NCBI RefSeq assembly: GCF_036323735.1
Contig: NC_086033.1
Span: 5,290,968-5,354,967, forward strand
From: Rattus norvegicus
Lineage: Eukaryota > Chordata > Mammalia > Rodentia > Muridae
DNA length: 64,000 nt
Direction: 5' to 3'
Positions 10,850 to 23,762 of the stretch are shown here, piece after piece. Below the pieces are notes generated by a model. The model was not told the origin of the DNA and made no database searches. It saw only the letters and a list, made by a program, of their open reading frames with translations. Position 1 is the first letter of the stretch; each line of letters starts with the position of its first letter. Position numbers and translations under genes: made by a program.

Positions 10850-11760
10850 GTATTTGAAAAACTAAAACACTATATATCAAGAAAAATAATTAAAATGTGC
10901 TACATATCTAAGCACAACATTCATAATAGAAAAAACTCAAATGACTGAGAAATTCATAAGAAATATTCATCATTCTTGTATATCACACAAATGCAAATCA
11001 AAATTACTCTGAGATCACTTTTCATATTAGTCAGTATGACTAAGGTTAATAACACATGTGACAACTCAAGTTGACTGGGTTATGGAGCAAGGGGAACATT
11101 CATAGTCTCCTGGTGAAAAGGCAAACTTCTACAGCAACTTCGGAAATCAGTATGATGGTTCTTCAGGAAGGTGAAAATTGTTGTACCTTAAGATACAACT
11201 CCAGGTCTTATGTCCAGATGTTGATTCATCCTAGAATAGAGACCTTTGCTCAACCATGTTCAGTGAAGCTCATTTATAATACTTAGAATTTGGAAATATT
11301 TAAGTTGTCCCTTAATGGACGAATGCATAAAGAAAATGTGGTGCATTTACAGACTGCATTTCTGCTTAACAATTACAAAAGGCAAAAAGGAAGCATGCAC
11401 TATGCAGGACAATGAATGGATCTAGTAAAAGTCATTCTGGATGAGGTAATCCAGGCTGAAAAAGACAAATGGGATACATATTCACTTAAATGTGGATGTT
11501 AGCTGTTGATTCTTCAATCTGTGTGACTGTATGATCAGTTTAGTGTGAGGGTCTAGGGACGTGGGCCAGATTGTCCTCATTTAGGGAAGTACAAGTTTAC
11601 TCATGGATGGCTGAGGGACACTGTCAGGATCAGGAATGTGAAATGTGAAGAGACAGGGAGAGGGAAGCAATGGAGGGAACATAGAGAGGGACAGCTAAAA
11701 TGAGGCACTGTATCGAAGCCTAAGAGAGTAGAAACCCTAACTGCTTTTTAAATTGTTTTA
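10850..11760 (+). mobile_element. Old L1 3' end (ORF2 C-terminus and 3' UTR)
   Basis: A degenerate counterpart of the young L1 ORF2 tail in this window: 'atgcaaatcaaaattactctgagat' matches the ORF2 stretch at 22600, and 'caatgaatggatctag' lies further on, before a purine-rich 3' UTR. There are many stops and indels. Confidence 0.7.
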
Positions 11761-11934
11761 TAAAGGTAACTAATGATTTATTATAGGTGCAAGGAGAGAA
11801 GTTAAAATGTTGATTGGGTTCATCTATGTGAAATTTCAATAATAAGTAAGTCAAAACAATTATGGATTTTGACTTTCAATGAACCTGTTACAGATAATGA
11901 ATATCTAGTCCTTAAGGAGACATCTGTTACCATC

Positions 11935-12395
11935 TATTATACACTAGTCATTTTATTTGGTTACAATTCAAATGTCATCCCCATCATTGGTCTCTCCACT
12001 TTGAACCCCCATACCCTCCCAATCCTCTTTGTTTCTAAGAGGGCACTCCTCCACCTACCTACCCACTTCCACTTCACCCCTCTAGCATCCCCCTTCTCTG
12101 GGACATCAAGTTTCTACAGGGCCAGTTGCCTCCCATCCCAGAGATGTCAGATGAGCCAGTTGTTGCTACACATGCTCTACACTTTATGTATCAGGAGCCG
12201 TGGCCGGGACCACATATCCTCTTTAGTTGGTAGTTTAGTCCCGAGGAACTCTGAAGGCTCCAGTTAATTGATATTGTTGTTCTTCATATTGGGTTCCTTC
12301 AGGCTTTCCCCTAACTCTTTCATTGTGGTCCCCAGGCTTAGTCCAATGGTTGGCTGTGAATTTCTGCATCTGTGACTTGAACAGAGGCACATGAG
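11935..12395 (-). mobile_element. Old L1 3' UTR fragment, minus strand
   Basis: C/T-rich text ('acaattcaaatgtcatccc', 'ggtagtttagtcccgaggaa', 'gtccaatggttggctgtgaat') is the reverse complement of rodent L1 3' UTR, like the one at 39245..39900. Confidence 0.65.
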
Positions 12396-12506
12396 AGGCT
12401 AGAAGGAAGTCTTGGACTCCAAAGTAAGGCAATAGGATGTAATTCTGTATTTGCCCAGAAGATGGCGACATAGGATGGTATTCACACACACTTGTTTCTC
12501 ACTAAC

Positions 12507-12763
12507 CTCTTAGTTCTGTCCAGCATGTCAGGTAAGTTCCCCAATGTGCTCTGTGACTGAAGATCCTTCTGCTTGCTGGAACTCGATCCCCTGCGTGGAA
12601 TACTCTCGATCGGCGATGGGTGTCTGGGTCCGTGGACACAATGACTCCAGGAACTGTGAATGAATGGACTGAGTTGAGCAGACATTGAATTCATCTGAGG
12701 GGTTGGCATCTCCAGAACCTGCAGCTTAGCATCCACGGATCCAAGAGAGCACAGTGTGCAGGG
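12507..12763 (-). other. Exon-like open block, unidentified
   Basis: A minus-strand frame is open from a good acceptor (TCTGATTTCAG) to a donor (AAGAG|GTTAGTGAG), 257 bases in all. It encodes a Ser/Pro/Lys-rich stretch (for example SPIESIPRRGSSSSKQKDLQ) ending near MLDRTKR. It does not resemble L1 or ERV protein. A second candidate with a consensus donor (TTCAAG|GTAAGT at 13320/13319) lies 0.56 kb upstream on the same strand. I do not recognise the product. It may be part of an unrelated gene or a chance frame. Confidence 0.3.
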
Positions 12764-15495
12764 CTGAAATCAGATTCTGTAATGGGGCGGAGGGAGAAAC
12801 TAAGTTTTTAAGTATTTGTTCTGTTTGAAAGCACAAAGTGGGAGATCAGTCAGTTTTCCTCTTTTTGCAACATCTTACTCTGAGCTGCAGGACATATCCT
12901 GGGGTACATTGCCTTCCAGATTCAGTGGGCTTTTCAGAAATTCCAGTTTCCTGAAATGGCATGGCCCTACTTTGGTGGACTGAGTGGTAGGAAGTGGAAA
13001 GGTCCTCTGAGGGGCAGATGAGGATCAGAATATGAAAGGCCAAAAGAAGAGGAAAGACACAGTTATGAAAGGGCTGCTGGTGTGTACAAGGCAACAACAA
13101 GCGTAATTCTCAAAGCCCTGTTTTACTATAGCACTGTGGGAAGCATAACCACAAGCTGACAGGAACAAATTGTTAAAATAAACAATGCATTCGTTCCCAT
13201 TCCCCGAACTTCTCCATTTTTTCCACCAAGGTCAATAGAATTTTAAGCCTCAGGTACACCTTCTCTTAAGGTTCCATACCTCAGCAGGCTGAAAAATCTG
13301 CCCACGGGCCTTGACTTACCTTGAATATGCCTAGCAGGCAGACCTTCTCTCTCTTTCTTTTCCTCTGTTTGAGAGCAGGAGCAAATGACTTTATACAGCG
13401 GGCGATTTCCATTATCAACAAACAAAAATTTTCCTAAGTCATTAAAGCTAGAAAGCCAGTAATTGATGGGCTGGTGCGGTAAGGTCATTCTAACTAAACT
13501 ATCCCATGGGGAAAAGTAAAAGAGACAGCCACACCATGTTTAGGAAACAAGATATCACAGGTGATTTGAGTACGGGTGCTGAGTGGGAGAGAGGAGGTCA
13601 TGAATCCAGCTGGAAAAGCCCACCCCACTTTTAGATGTGTTTTCAAAAGTCATGTATTAGAAATTGAACTGCAATAAAAGTGTGTCAGCAAATGTGCTCT
13701 AATGATAGGTGATTAGGTTTTGGGGGCCATATTGACACAGAAACTGGATTAATGGTAATACCTTGGGAAGTAGCTTGTGTTACAAGGAGAACTTCAGTTA
13801 TCCCTTGCCTAGGCCATCTACTGTCTTCTCTTCTCTTTTTCCTCTTTCACTCTTCTATCTGGGCTGATGTAGCAAAAGGCTCTTTCCAGAGACAAGTCAA
13901 AGGAGAATTAAGGTGACATCTTTAGCCTGTTTTCTTATAGACACATTGGACTGCGAAGGCTGTGAGGGAACCAGGCGGGAGGAGACTGCAAAAGGCAGAA
14001 GGAAGCAGTGACTGCACTGGTCGTGTTTCCCATTCTGTCACAGAAGCATTTTAAGAAAGGAGGGTTCCATTGGCTCAGAGTCGGGAAGCACAGACTCCAT
14101 CCTAGAAGGGGTGAGTGTAGCCGTGAGAGGTGCAGTTGGTAGAAGTGGACTGGCTGGCAGGATGCGAATGAGACTCTTACCATGTGGGTGGAGCAGGGAG
14201 CAGAAATAGGGAAATTCTAGCTCTTAGCTTCTTCTCTGTGCCATTTAGTGCAGGCTCCTAGCCTGAGAGTTATGGTGTTACCACCATTCAGAGTGAGTTT
14301 TACGTCGATTCTCTCCCCAAAACCCCTCAGAGTGACATTCAAAGGCCTGCTTCACTAACACACTAGGCACTTTTTACCTTCCTCAAATTGTCAATGATCA
14401 TCAGCAGAGCAAAGACAAGAAGGTAGCACGGCCATTTAGAGGGAGGAATCAAGGAGTGGTGTCCGTGCAAGCCAGAAGAGACCTACAGGAAAGCTGGACA
14501 TCAAAGAGCCACACACATTCTCTTATGGATTCTCATGGTTTTCCCAGGGTGAGATTCAGATGCATGTGGTAGCTAAAGGCATCTCTAGCTGAAGCCGGTT
14601 TTCCTATGTGACATTAGGAAACAGTTGTAATAAAAGAAAGTTTCAATCAGCAACCTGTTCTGATTCTGATGGCCCCAAGTCTGATACTAGGCCTGAATTC
14701 TCTTCATAACTTTCGATACTTTTGAAAATAAAGGATAGATAGTATAATGTACTTGAATCCTAAAATACCGTGAAATACGTATTTCATAAATATGCATTAC
14801 ATGATATTCAGTTGGAATTGCTCGGAATTGTACTTTCTTCTATCCCTATAACCACTCTGCTCTGGACAGAATTACTAAAGAATATGATGACTTGGGTTGT
14901 ATGTGTGTGTGTCTTTGTGCGTTCTGTGTATGTGTTTATGTGCGGTGGTTTCTGGCCCAACTGAAGGAAAATTAAGGTTTCTGCATTTAAGTATTTTAAG
15001 TGGTTTGGATAGATTTTAATTCTTTTCATAAGGTATTTATTCTGGGTTGTCTGGTATGAGTGACAGAGCCGTGCTGTAGTCACTTTACTTTGACAGTTTA
15101 CCTGTGGGTGGCAGTTTTCTGTAGTCCTTGACAGCGATGCTTTAGATCATTTTTCTTACAAACTCCAGCTGGCTCTTATGGCTAGAATAGGAAAATCGAT
15201 TTGGTTGTTTACTGTTTTTTTTTTAAAATTCCCATTAAAAATTTCTGATGTTAATACTTTAAATAAACATGATTGATTAATATTTTTAAAAGAGGTAAAA
15301 ACACTCAGACACCTAGAAAACCATGGATGGGTTCCTCTTTAGTCAACTGGAGCCACAAAAATGTCAGAATCACACAGCCAATCAGAATTCACCTGAAACC
15401 AGACACTACAGAAATAGTCTCATTTACATAGAAAGAATTGGCTGATGGGAAATGATAAGCAAAGTTGCTCACCACAACCACGAAAGGACTCTTCA
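12764..15495. other. Intergenic, mostly unassigned
   Basis: Apart from a possible minus-strand splice donor at 13319, I see no recognisable gene or repeat here. Open frames are short and unsupported. Confidence 0.35.
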
Positions 15496-15497
15496 CA

Positions 15498-15590
15498 ACT
15501 GGGCATTGTGACTCAAAGTGCCAATTCCAGTACTTGGGATAAAGAAGTAGGTAGATTCCTGTAGGATCAAGGCCACCCTGCCCCACCCAC
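15498..15590 (+). mobile_element. Degenerate B1 SINE
   Basis: 'ctgggcattgtgactcaaag', 'ccagtacttggga' and 'aggatcaaggccaccctg' follow the B1 (7SL-derived) order with many substitutions. Confidence 0.5.
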
Positions 15591-15674
15591 CAAGTCCATG
15601 ACATTTAGTTCTCCCTGATTATACTTAGAGGTCCTGCGTTTCTTCCTTTCTATTTTTTTAATATTTAATTTTTA

Positions 15675-15836
15675 CTTGTGTGAGTACATTGCCGCTAACT
15701 TCAGACACACCAGAAGAGGGCGTCAGATCCCATACCAGAGGGCTGTAAGTAGCCATGTGGTTGTTGGGATTTGAACTCAGGATCTCTGGGAGAGTGGTTG
15801 GTGCTCTTAATCACTGAACAATCTCTTCAACCCTTG
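15675..15836 (-). mobile_element. B2/B3-family SINE
   Basis: The reverse complement gives the B2-type order: 'agagattgttcagtgattaa', 'gttcaaatcccaacaacca' and 'gatctgacgccctcttctgg'. Confidence 0.75.
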
Positions 15837-16129
15837 ACAGATCCTGTGGCAACATACCGACTAAAACTCTTTGTACATTCCATCAAATAGTTATTATTTC
15901 CAGGCTTGAATAACAATGGTACATTTATAACTTAGATGAAGTTATTTCATAAGTGACACTGGTCTCAGTTATTGAAGTGATGGGTGAACTATCAGAAATA
16001 AAAGAACGCTACAGGCCACTGGATATATATGCAGGATAGCAGTAGCTGTAGTTGCACTTTTTATACTTATATATAATTATACACATAGTTTTCCAAACCT
16101 ATTTATTTTTATTTTAGTTTGTTTAAGAT

Positions 16130-16290
16130 TTTTGACATATACAGCATTCTGCCTGCATGCATGCCTGCAGGCCAGAAGAGGGCGCCAGATCTCACCATAG
16201 ATGATTGTGAGGCACTATGTGGTTGCTGGGAATTGAACTCCGACCTCTGGAACAGTAGCCAGTATTAACTGTGGAACCACCTCTCCGGCA
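16130..16290 (-). mobile_element. B2/B3-family SINE
   Basis: Reverse-complement B2-type sequence with 'gagaggtggttccacagtta', 'attcccagcaaccacat' and 'gatctggcgccctcttctgg'. An ID element is inserted directly beside its 5' end. Confidence 0.75.
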
Positions 16291-16301
16291 CCATTACTTC
16301 T

Positions 16302-16403
16302 TTTTTTTTTTCTTTTCTTTTCTTTTTTTCGGAGCTGGGGACCGAACCCAGGACCTTGTGCTTGCTAGGCAAGCGCTCTACCACTAAGCTAAATCCCCAA
16401 CCC
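16302..16403 (-). mobile_element. ID element (BC1-derived SINE)
   Basis: The reverse complement reads gggggttggggatttagctt...ggtagagcgcttgcctagca...gggttcggtccccagctccg plus an A-rich tail. Target-site duplication CCATTACTTCT lies on both sides (16291..16301 and 16404..16414). It looks young. Confidence 0.95.
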
Positions 16404-16414
16404 CCATTACTTCT

Positions 16415-17407
16415 ATTCTAATCTGCCTGGTGTCTCCAGTAATTTTCTTATGAATGTTCTCTCGGCATGATAAAGTTTGATCTTCACCTGTGCACTCAGA
16501 AGGGACACACATCTGCAATGACATGTTCATTTTGAGTTTTGCATTTTGTAATCAAAGATCTTTTTGTTTGTATTTAGCATGGAACTATCTATGTAAACAA
16601 GGATGTTCTCCTCCCTGCCTCTGCCCTCCTGCTTCAACTCTTGAACTAACAGTGGACCACCACCATGAAAGGCACTTTCTTCTTTGTGTCCTAAATCCAC
16701 AAAAAAGCAATTAAGTGCGTACTAGGGCGTTATGAATATGCTATCACCTTAGATGGTTCACGGCATGGTGTATAGATTAACAACTTGTAGCTGGCCATTT
16801 CGAGGCATTGTTCCATTGGACTAGACAGAAGACTCTGGCATGAATTTTCTAATGGTGTTAAGTGCCCTTTTATTTTTCTGAAAGTCCTTTGGACTTATGC
16901 CAGAGTGAGGGATGTGCACGAATCTCACTGGAAATTAAGTGTCCGTTTCCTTTAAAGCTGAGGTTGGGTTTCTTTTGAGAGAGGAGTGCTTGTGACTGGG
17001 ATGATTCAGGAATCCTCCAGCCAAGGCAACTGTGGGAGGAGACATCGCTCAGGTGCACTAAATTCTCACTTCCACAAGGTGGCACCCCATACCTAGTAAT
17101 CCATATCCCCATTTCTTCAGGACAAACACATAAGGGCCATTGGCCAGAAGGGGTCAGAACAACACCACTCTTCTGTTCCCCTTTCATTGAGCACTAAGTG
17201 GTGATCGCACTTATAGACACTAGAGGGCTGTGGTCAGAATGGAGGAACGTGATAATTTAAGGCCTGTAACTAGTAGGAATTAAAAGTTGACATTTTTATC
17301 TGCAGACAGTATAACATTTATGAAACATTTATGAAAATTCCAAGGATATAATCATTAAGGAAAAATTTCAAGCTGCTTGCCCATTAATTATTATATATCA
17401 ATTGTAT
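16415..17407. other. Unassigned interval before L1 copy 1
   Basis: The longest frame (minus strand, 16870..17187) has no recognisable domain, and its composition suggests chance or LTR-derived sequence. No other feature seen. Confidence 0.3.
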
Positions 17408-17529
17408 AAAAAAATCAAAGGCCGGCCCGCAGCAGCTCTCTGCTCCCAGACCCTGTGAGAGAGAGACCCAACCGCCTGGTCAGGTGGGCACTCCTGAGGC
17501 TGCAGAGCGGAAGAGACCACCAACACTGC

Positions 17530-18108
17530 TCACCCCTGCCCACATCCCAGGCCCAAGAGGAAACTGTATAAGGCCTCTGGGCTCCCGTGGGGGAGGGCCC
17601 AGGAGCCGCAGGACCCCTGCCAGAGACACCACCGGACCCTGAAGGAAACAGACCGGATAAACAGTTCTCTGCACCCAAATCCCGTGGGAGGGAGAGCTAA
17701 ACCTTCAGAGAGGCAGACAAGCCTGGGAAACCAGAAGAGACTGATCTCTGTACATACATCTCGGACGCCAGAGAAAAACACCAAAGGCCATCTGGAACCC
17801 TGGTGCACTGAAGCTCCCGGAAGAGGCGGCACAGGTATTCCTGGTTGCTGCCGCCACAGAGAGCCCGTGGGCAGCACCCCACGAGCGAACTTGAGCCTCG
17901 GGACCACAGGTAAGACCAACTTTTCTGCTGCAAGAAAGCTGCCTGGTGAACTCAAGACACAGGCCCACAGGAACAGCTGAAGACCTGTAGAGAGGAAAAA
18001 ATACACGCCCGAAAGCAGAACACTCTGTTCCCATAACTGGCTCAAAGAAAACAGGAAAACAGGTCTACAGCACTCCTGACACACAGGCTTATAGGACGGT
18101 CTAGCCAC
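17530..18108 (-). other. Long antisense open frame in L1 copy 1 5' UTR
   Basis: A 192-codon minus-strand frame starting MARPSYKPVCQECC covers most of the GC-rich 5' UTR. In copy 2 the matching frame has a stop where GTG TAT became GTG TAG, and only the downstream 153 codons remain open (43196..43657). Two other frames over this region are also long, so base composition may explain it. Human L1 has an antisense ORF0 in its 5' UTR, but homology is not implied. Confidence 0.3.
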
Positions 18109-18149
18109 TGTCAGAAATAGCAGAACAAAGTAACACTAGAGATAATCTA

Positions 18150-19227
18150 ATGGCGAGAGGCAAGCGCAGGAACCCAAGCAACAGAAACCAAGACTACTTG
18201 GTATCATCGGAGCCCAATTCTCCCACCAAAACAAACATGGAATATCCAAACACACCAGAAAAGCAAGATCTAGTTTCAAAATCATATTTGATCATGATGC
18301 TGGAGGACTTCAAGAAAGATGTGAAGAACTCCCTTAGGGAAACACAGGAAAACATTAATAAATAAGTAGAAGCCTACAGAGAGGAATCGCAAAAATCCCT
18401 GAAAGAATTCCAGGAAAACACAATCAAACAGTTGAAGGAATTAAAAATGGAAATAGAAGCAATCAAGAAAGAACACATGGAAACAACCCTGGATATAGAA
18501 AACCAAAAGAAGAGACAAGGAGCTGTAGATACAAGCTTCACCAACAGAATACAAGAGATGGAAGAGAGAATATCAGGAGCAGAAGATTCCATAGAAATCA
18601 TTGACTCAACTGTCAAAGATAATGTAAAGCGGAAAAAGCTACTGGTCCAAAACATACAGGAAATCCAGGACTCAATGAGAAGATCAAACCTAAGGATAAT
18701 AGGTATAGAAGAGATTGAAGACTCCCAGCTCAAAGGACCAGTAAATATCTTCAACAAAATCATAGAAGAAAACTTCCCTAATCTAAAAAAAAGAGATACC
18801 CATAGGCATACAAGAAGCCTACAGAACTGCAAATAGATTGGACCAGAAGAGAAACACCTCCCGTCACATAATAGTCAAAACACCAAACGCACAAAATAAA
18901 GAAAGAATATTAAAAGCAGTAAGGGAAAAAGGTCAAGTAACATATAAAGGCAGACCTATCAGAATCACAGCAGATTTCTCGCCAGAAACTATGAAGGCCA
19001 GAAGATCCTGGACTGATGTCATACAGACCCTAAGAGAACACAAATGCCAGCCCAGGTTACTGTATCCTGCAAAACTCTCAATTAACATTGATGGAGAAAC
19101 CAAGATATTCCATGACAAAACCAAATTTACACAATATCTTTCTACAAATCCAGCACTACAAAGGATAATAAATGGTAAAGCCCAACATAAGGAGGCAAGC
19201 TATAACCTAGAAGAAGCAAGAAACTAA
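18150..19227 (+). pseudogene. L1 copy 1 ORF1 (RNA-binding coiled-coil protein), broken
   Basis: It aligns end to end with the intact ORF1 at 43849..44925. The frame opens MARGKRRNPSNRNQDYLVSS but stops at a TAA (18363..18365) where copy 2 has CAA. Translation resumes in the coiled-coil region. An extra A in the run at 18786..18793 then shifts the frame, so the RNA-recognition and C-terminal parts (ITADFSPETMKARRSW, about 18960-19010) lie in a different frame. Normal L1 ORF1p trimerises and coats L1 RNA; this copy cannot make the complete protein. Confidence 0.93.
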
Positions 19228-19286
19228 TCGTCTTGGCAACAAAACAAAGAGAATGAAAGCACACAAACATAACCTCACATCCAAAT

Positions 19287-22200
19287 ATGAATATAACGGG
19301 AAGCAATAATCACTATTCCTTAATATCTCTCAACATCAATGGCCTCAACTCCCCAATAAAAAGACATAGATTAACAAACTGGATACGCAACGAGGACCCT
19401 GCATTCTGCTGCCTACAGGAAACACACCTCAGAGACAAAGACAGACACTACCTCAGAGTGAAAGGCTGGAAAACAACTTTCCAAGCAAATGGTCAGAAGA
19501 AGCAAGCTGGAGTAGCCATTCTAATATCAAATAAAATCAATTTTCAATTAAAAGTCATCAAAAAAGATAAGGAAGGACACTTCATATTCATCAAAGGAAA
19601 AATCCACCAAGATGAACTCTCAATCCTAAATATCTATGCCCCAAATACAAGGGCACCTACATACATAAAAGAAACCTTACTAAAGCTCAAAACACACATT
19701 GCACCTCACACAATAATAGTGGGAGATTTCAACACCCCACTCTCATCAATGGACAGATCATGGAAACAGAAATTGAACAGAGATGTAGACAGACTAAGAG
19801 AAGTCATGAGCCAAATGGACTTAACGGATATTTATAGAACATTCTATCCTAAAGCAAAAGGATATACCTTCTTCTCAGCTCCTCATGGTACTTTCTCCAA
19901 AATTGACCATATAATTGGTCAAAAAACGGGCCTCAACAGGTACAGAAAGATAGAAATAATCCCATGCGTGCTATCGGACCACCACGGCCTAAAACTGGTC
20001 TTCAATAACAATCAAGGAAGAATGCCCACATATACTTGGAAATTGAACAATGCTCTACTCAATGATAACCTGGTCAAGGAAGAAATAAAGAAAGAAATTA
20101 AAAACTTTTTAGAATTTAATGAAAATGAAGGTACAACATACCCAAACTTATGGGACACAATGAAAGCTGTGCTAAGAGGAAAACTCATAGCGCTGAGTGC
20201 CTGCAGAAAGAAACAGGAAAGAGCATATGTCAGCAGCTTGACAGCACACCTAAAAGCTCTAGAACAAAAAGAAGCACATACACCCAGGAGGAGTAGAAGG
20301 CAGGAAATAATCAAACGCACAGCGGAAATCAACCAAGTAGAAACAAAAAGGACCATAGAAAGAATCAACAGAAACAAAAGTTGGTTCTTTGAGAAAATCA
20401 ACAAGATAGATAAACCCTTAGCCAGACTAACGAGAGGACACAGAGAGTGCGTCCAAATTAACAAAATCAGAAATGAAAAGGGAGACATAACAACAGATTC
20501 AGAGGAAATTCAAAAAATCATCAGATCTTACTATAAAAACCTATATTCAACAAAACTTGAAAATCTTCAGGAAATGGACAATTTCCTAGACAGATACCAG
20601 GTACCGAAGTTAAATCAGGAACAGATAAACCAGTTAAACAACCCCATAACTCCTAAGGAAATAGAAGCAGTCATTAAAGGTCTCCCAACCAAAAAGAGCC
20701 CAGGTCCAGACGGGTTTAGTGCAGAATTCTACCAAACCTTCATAGAAGACTCATACCAATATTATCCAAACTATTCCACAAAATTGAAACAGATGGATCA
20801 CTACCGAATACCTTCTACGAAGCCACAATTACTCTTATACCTAAACCACACAAAGACACAACAAAGAAAGAGAACTTCAGACCAATTTCCCTTATGAATA
20901 TCGATGCAAAAATACTCAACAAAATTCTGGCAAACCGAATCCAAGAGCACATCAAAACAATCATCCACCATGACCAAGTAGGCTTCATCCCAGGCATGCA
21001 GGGATGGTTTAATATACGGAAAACAATCAACGTGATCCATTATATAAACAAACTGAAAGAACAAAACCACATGATCATTTCATTAGATGCTGAGAAAGCA
21101 TTTGACAAAATTCAACACCCCTTCATGATAAAAGTCCTGGAAAGAATAGGAATTCAAGGCCCATACCTGAACATAGTAAAAGCCATATACAGCAAACCAG
21201 TTGCTAACATTAAACTAAATGGAGAGAAACTCGAAGCAATCCCACTAAAATCAGGGACTAGACAACGCTGCCCACTCTCTCCCTACTTATTCAATATAGT
21301 TCTTGAAGTTCTAGCCAGAGCAATCAGACAACAAAAGGAGGTCAAGGGGATACAGATCGGAAAAGAAGAAGTCAAAATATCACTGTTTGCAGATGATATG
21401 ATAGTGTATTTAAGTGATCCCAAAAGTTCCACCAGAGAACTACTAAAGCTGATAAACAACTTCAGCAAAGTGGCTGGGTATAAAATTAACTCAAATAAAT
21501 CAGTAGCCTTCCTCTACACAAAAGAGAAACAAGCCGAGAAAGAAATTAGGGAAACGACACCCTTCATAATAGACCCAAATAATATAAAGTACCTCGGTGT
21601 GACTTTAACCAAGCAAGTAAGAGATCTGTACAATAAGAACTTCAAGACACTGAGGAAAGAAATTGAAGAAGACCTCAGAAGATGGAAAGATCTCCCATGC
21701 TCATGGATTGGCAGGATTAATATAGTAAAAATGGCCATTTTACCAAAAGCGATCTACAGATTCAATGCAATCCCCATCAAAATACCAATCCAATTCTTCA
21801 AAGAGTTAGACAGAACAATTTGCAAATTCATCTGGAATAACAAAAAACCCAGGATAGCTAAAGCTATCCTCAACAATAAAAGGACTTCAGGGGGAATCAC
21901 TATCCCTGAACTCAAGCAGTATTACAGAGCAATAGTGATAAAAACTGCATGGTATTGGTACAGAGACAGACAGATAGACCAATGGAATAGAATTGAAGAC
22001 CCAGAAATGAACCCACACACCTATGGTCACTTGATTTTTGACAAAGGAGCCAAAACCATCCAATGGAAAAAAGATAGCTTTTTCAGCAAATGGTGCTGGT
22101 TCAACTGGAGGTCAACATGTAGAAGAATGCAGATCGATCCATGCTTATCACCCTGTACAAAGCTTAAGTCCAAGTGGATCAAGGACCTCCACATCAAACC

Positions 22201-23113
22201 AGACACACTCAAACTAATAGAAGAAAAACTAGGGAAGCATCTGGAACACATGGGCACTGGAAAAAATTTCCTGAACAAAACACCAATGGCTTACGCTCTA
22301 AGACCAAGAATCGACAAATGGGATCTCATAAAACTACAAAGCTTCTGTAAGGCAAAGGACACGGTGGTTAGGACAAAACGGCAACCAACAGATTGGGAAA
22401 AGATCTTTACCAATCCTACAACAGATGGAGGCCTTATATCCAAAATATACAAAGAACTCAAGAAGTTAGACCGCAGGGAAACAAATAACCCTATTAAAAA
22501 ATGGGGTTCAGAGCTAAACAAAGAATTCACAGCTGAGGAATGCCGAATGGCTGAGAAACACCTAAAGAAATGTTCAACATCTTTAGTCATAAGGGAAATG
22601 CAAATCAAAACAACCCTGAGATTTCACCTCACACCAGTGAGAATGGCTAAGATCAAAAACTCAGGGGACAACAGATGCTGGCGAGGATGTGGAGGAAGAG
22701 GAACACTCCTCCATTGTTGGTGGGATTGCAAACTGGTACAACCATTCTGGAAATCAGTCTGGAGAATCCTCAGAAAATTGGACATTGAACTGCCTGAGGA
22801 TCCAGCTATACCTCTCTTGGGCATATACCCAAAAGATGCCCCAACATATAAAAAAGACACGTGCTCCACTATGTTCATTGCAGCCTTATTTATAATAGCC
22901 AGAAGCTGGAAAGAACCCAGATGCCCTTCAACAGAGGAATGGATACAGAAAATGTGGTACATCTACACAATGGAATATTACTCAGCTATCAAAAACAACG
23001 ACTTTATGAAATTCGTAGGCAAATGGTTGGAACTGGAAAACATCATCCTGAGTGAGCTAACCCAATCACAGAAAGACATACATGGTATGCACTCATTGAT
23101 AAGTGGCTATTAG
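19287..23113 (+). pseudogene. L1 copy 1 ORF2 (endonuclease/reverse transcriptase), frameshifted
   Basis: The first frame (19287..20897) covers the whole AP-like endonuclease domain, with LNINGLN, QETHL, GDFNTPLS and LSDHHGL all present, and reaches the start of the RT domain. One C is missing near 20751 relative to copy 2 ('gaagactcatacc' versus 'gaagacctcatacc'), so the RT continues in another frame to 23113. That part includes SLFADDMIVYL (catalytic Asp pair) and the C-terminal Cys-rich CWRGCG...HCWWDC. In the conserved RT motif, RQGCPLSP reads RQRCPLSP here. The remaining endonuclease-only frame is truncated within the RT. Confidence 0.94.
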
Positions 23114-23689
23114 CCCAAATGCTTGAATTACCCTAGATGCCTAGAGCAAATGAAACTCAAGACGGATGATCAAAATGTGAATGTTTCACTCCTTCTTTAA
23201 AAGGGGAACAAGAATACCCTTGGCAGGGAAGAGAGAGGCAAAGATTAAAACAGAGACTGAAGGAACACCCATTCAGAGTCTGCCCCACATGTGGCCCATA
23301 CATATATAGCCACCCAATTAGACAAGATGGATGAAGCAAAGAAGTGTAGACCGACAGGAACCGGATGTAGATCGCTCCTAAGAGACACAGCCAGAATACA
23401 GCAAATACAGAGGCGAATGCCAGCAGCAAACCACTGAACTGAGAATAGGACCCCCGTTGAAGGAATCAGAGAAAGAACTGGAAGAGCTTGAAGGGGCTCG
23501 AGACTCCATATGTACAACAATGCCAAGCAACCAGAGCTTCCAGGGACTAAGCCCCTACCCAAAGACTATACATGGACTGACCCTGGACTCTGACCTCATA
23601 GGTAGCAATGCATATCCTAGTAAGAGCACCAGTGGAAGGGGAAGCCCTGGGTCCTGCTAAGACTGAACCCCCAGTGAACTAGACTGGTG

Positions 23690-23762
23690 GGGGGAGGGCG
23701 GCAATGCGGGGAGGGTTGGGAGGGGAACACCCATAAGGAAGGGGAGGGGGGAGGGGGATGTT
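23690..23762 (+). repeat. G-rich polypurine tract of L1 3' UTR (copy 1)
   Basis: Repeated runs of three to six G separated by A or T suggest quadruplex-forming potential, as is typical for rodent L1 3' UTRs. The copy 2 equivalent is at about 49379..49462. Confidence 0.7.

Noticed and set aside
22291..22962. Long antisense frames inside L1 ORF2 (also 20012..20488, 45704..46180, 48317..48655)
   Set aside because: Shadow frames opposite a long coding region; identical in both L1 copies for that reason.
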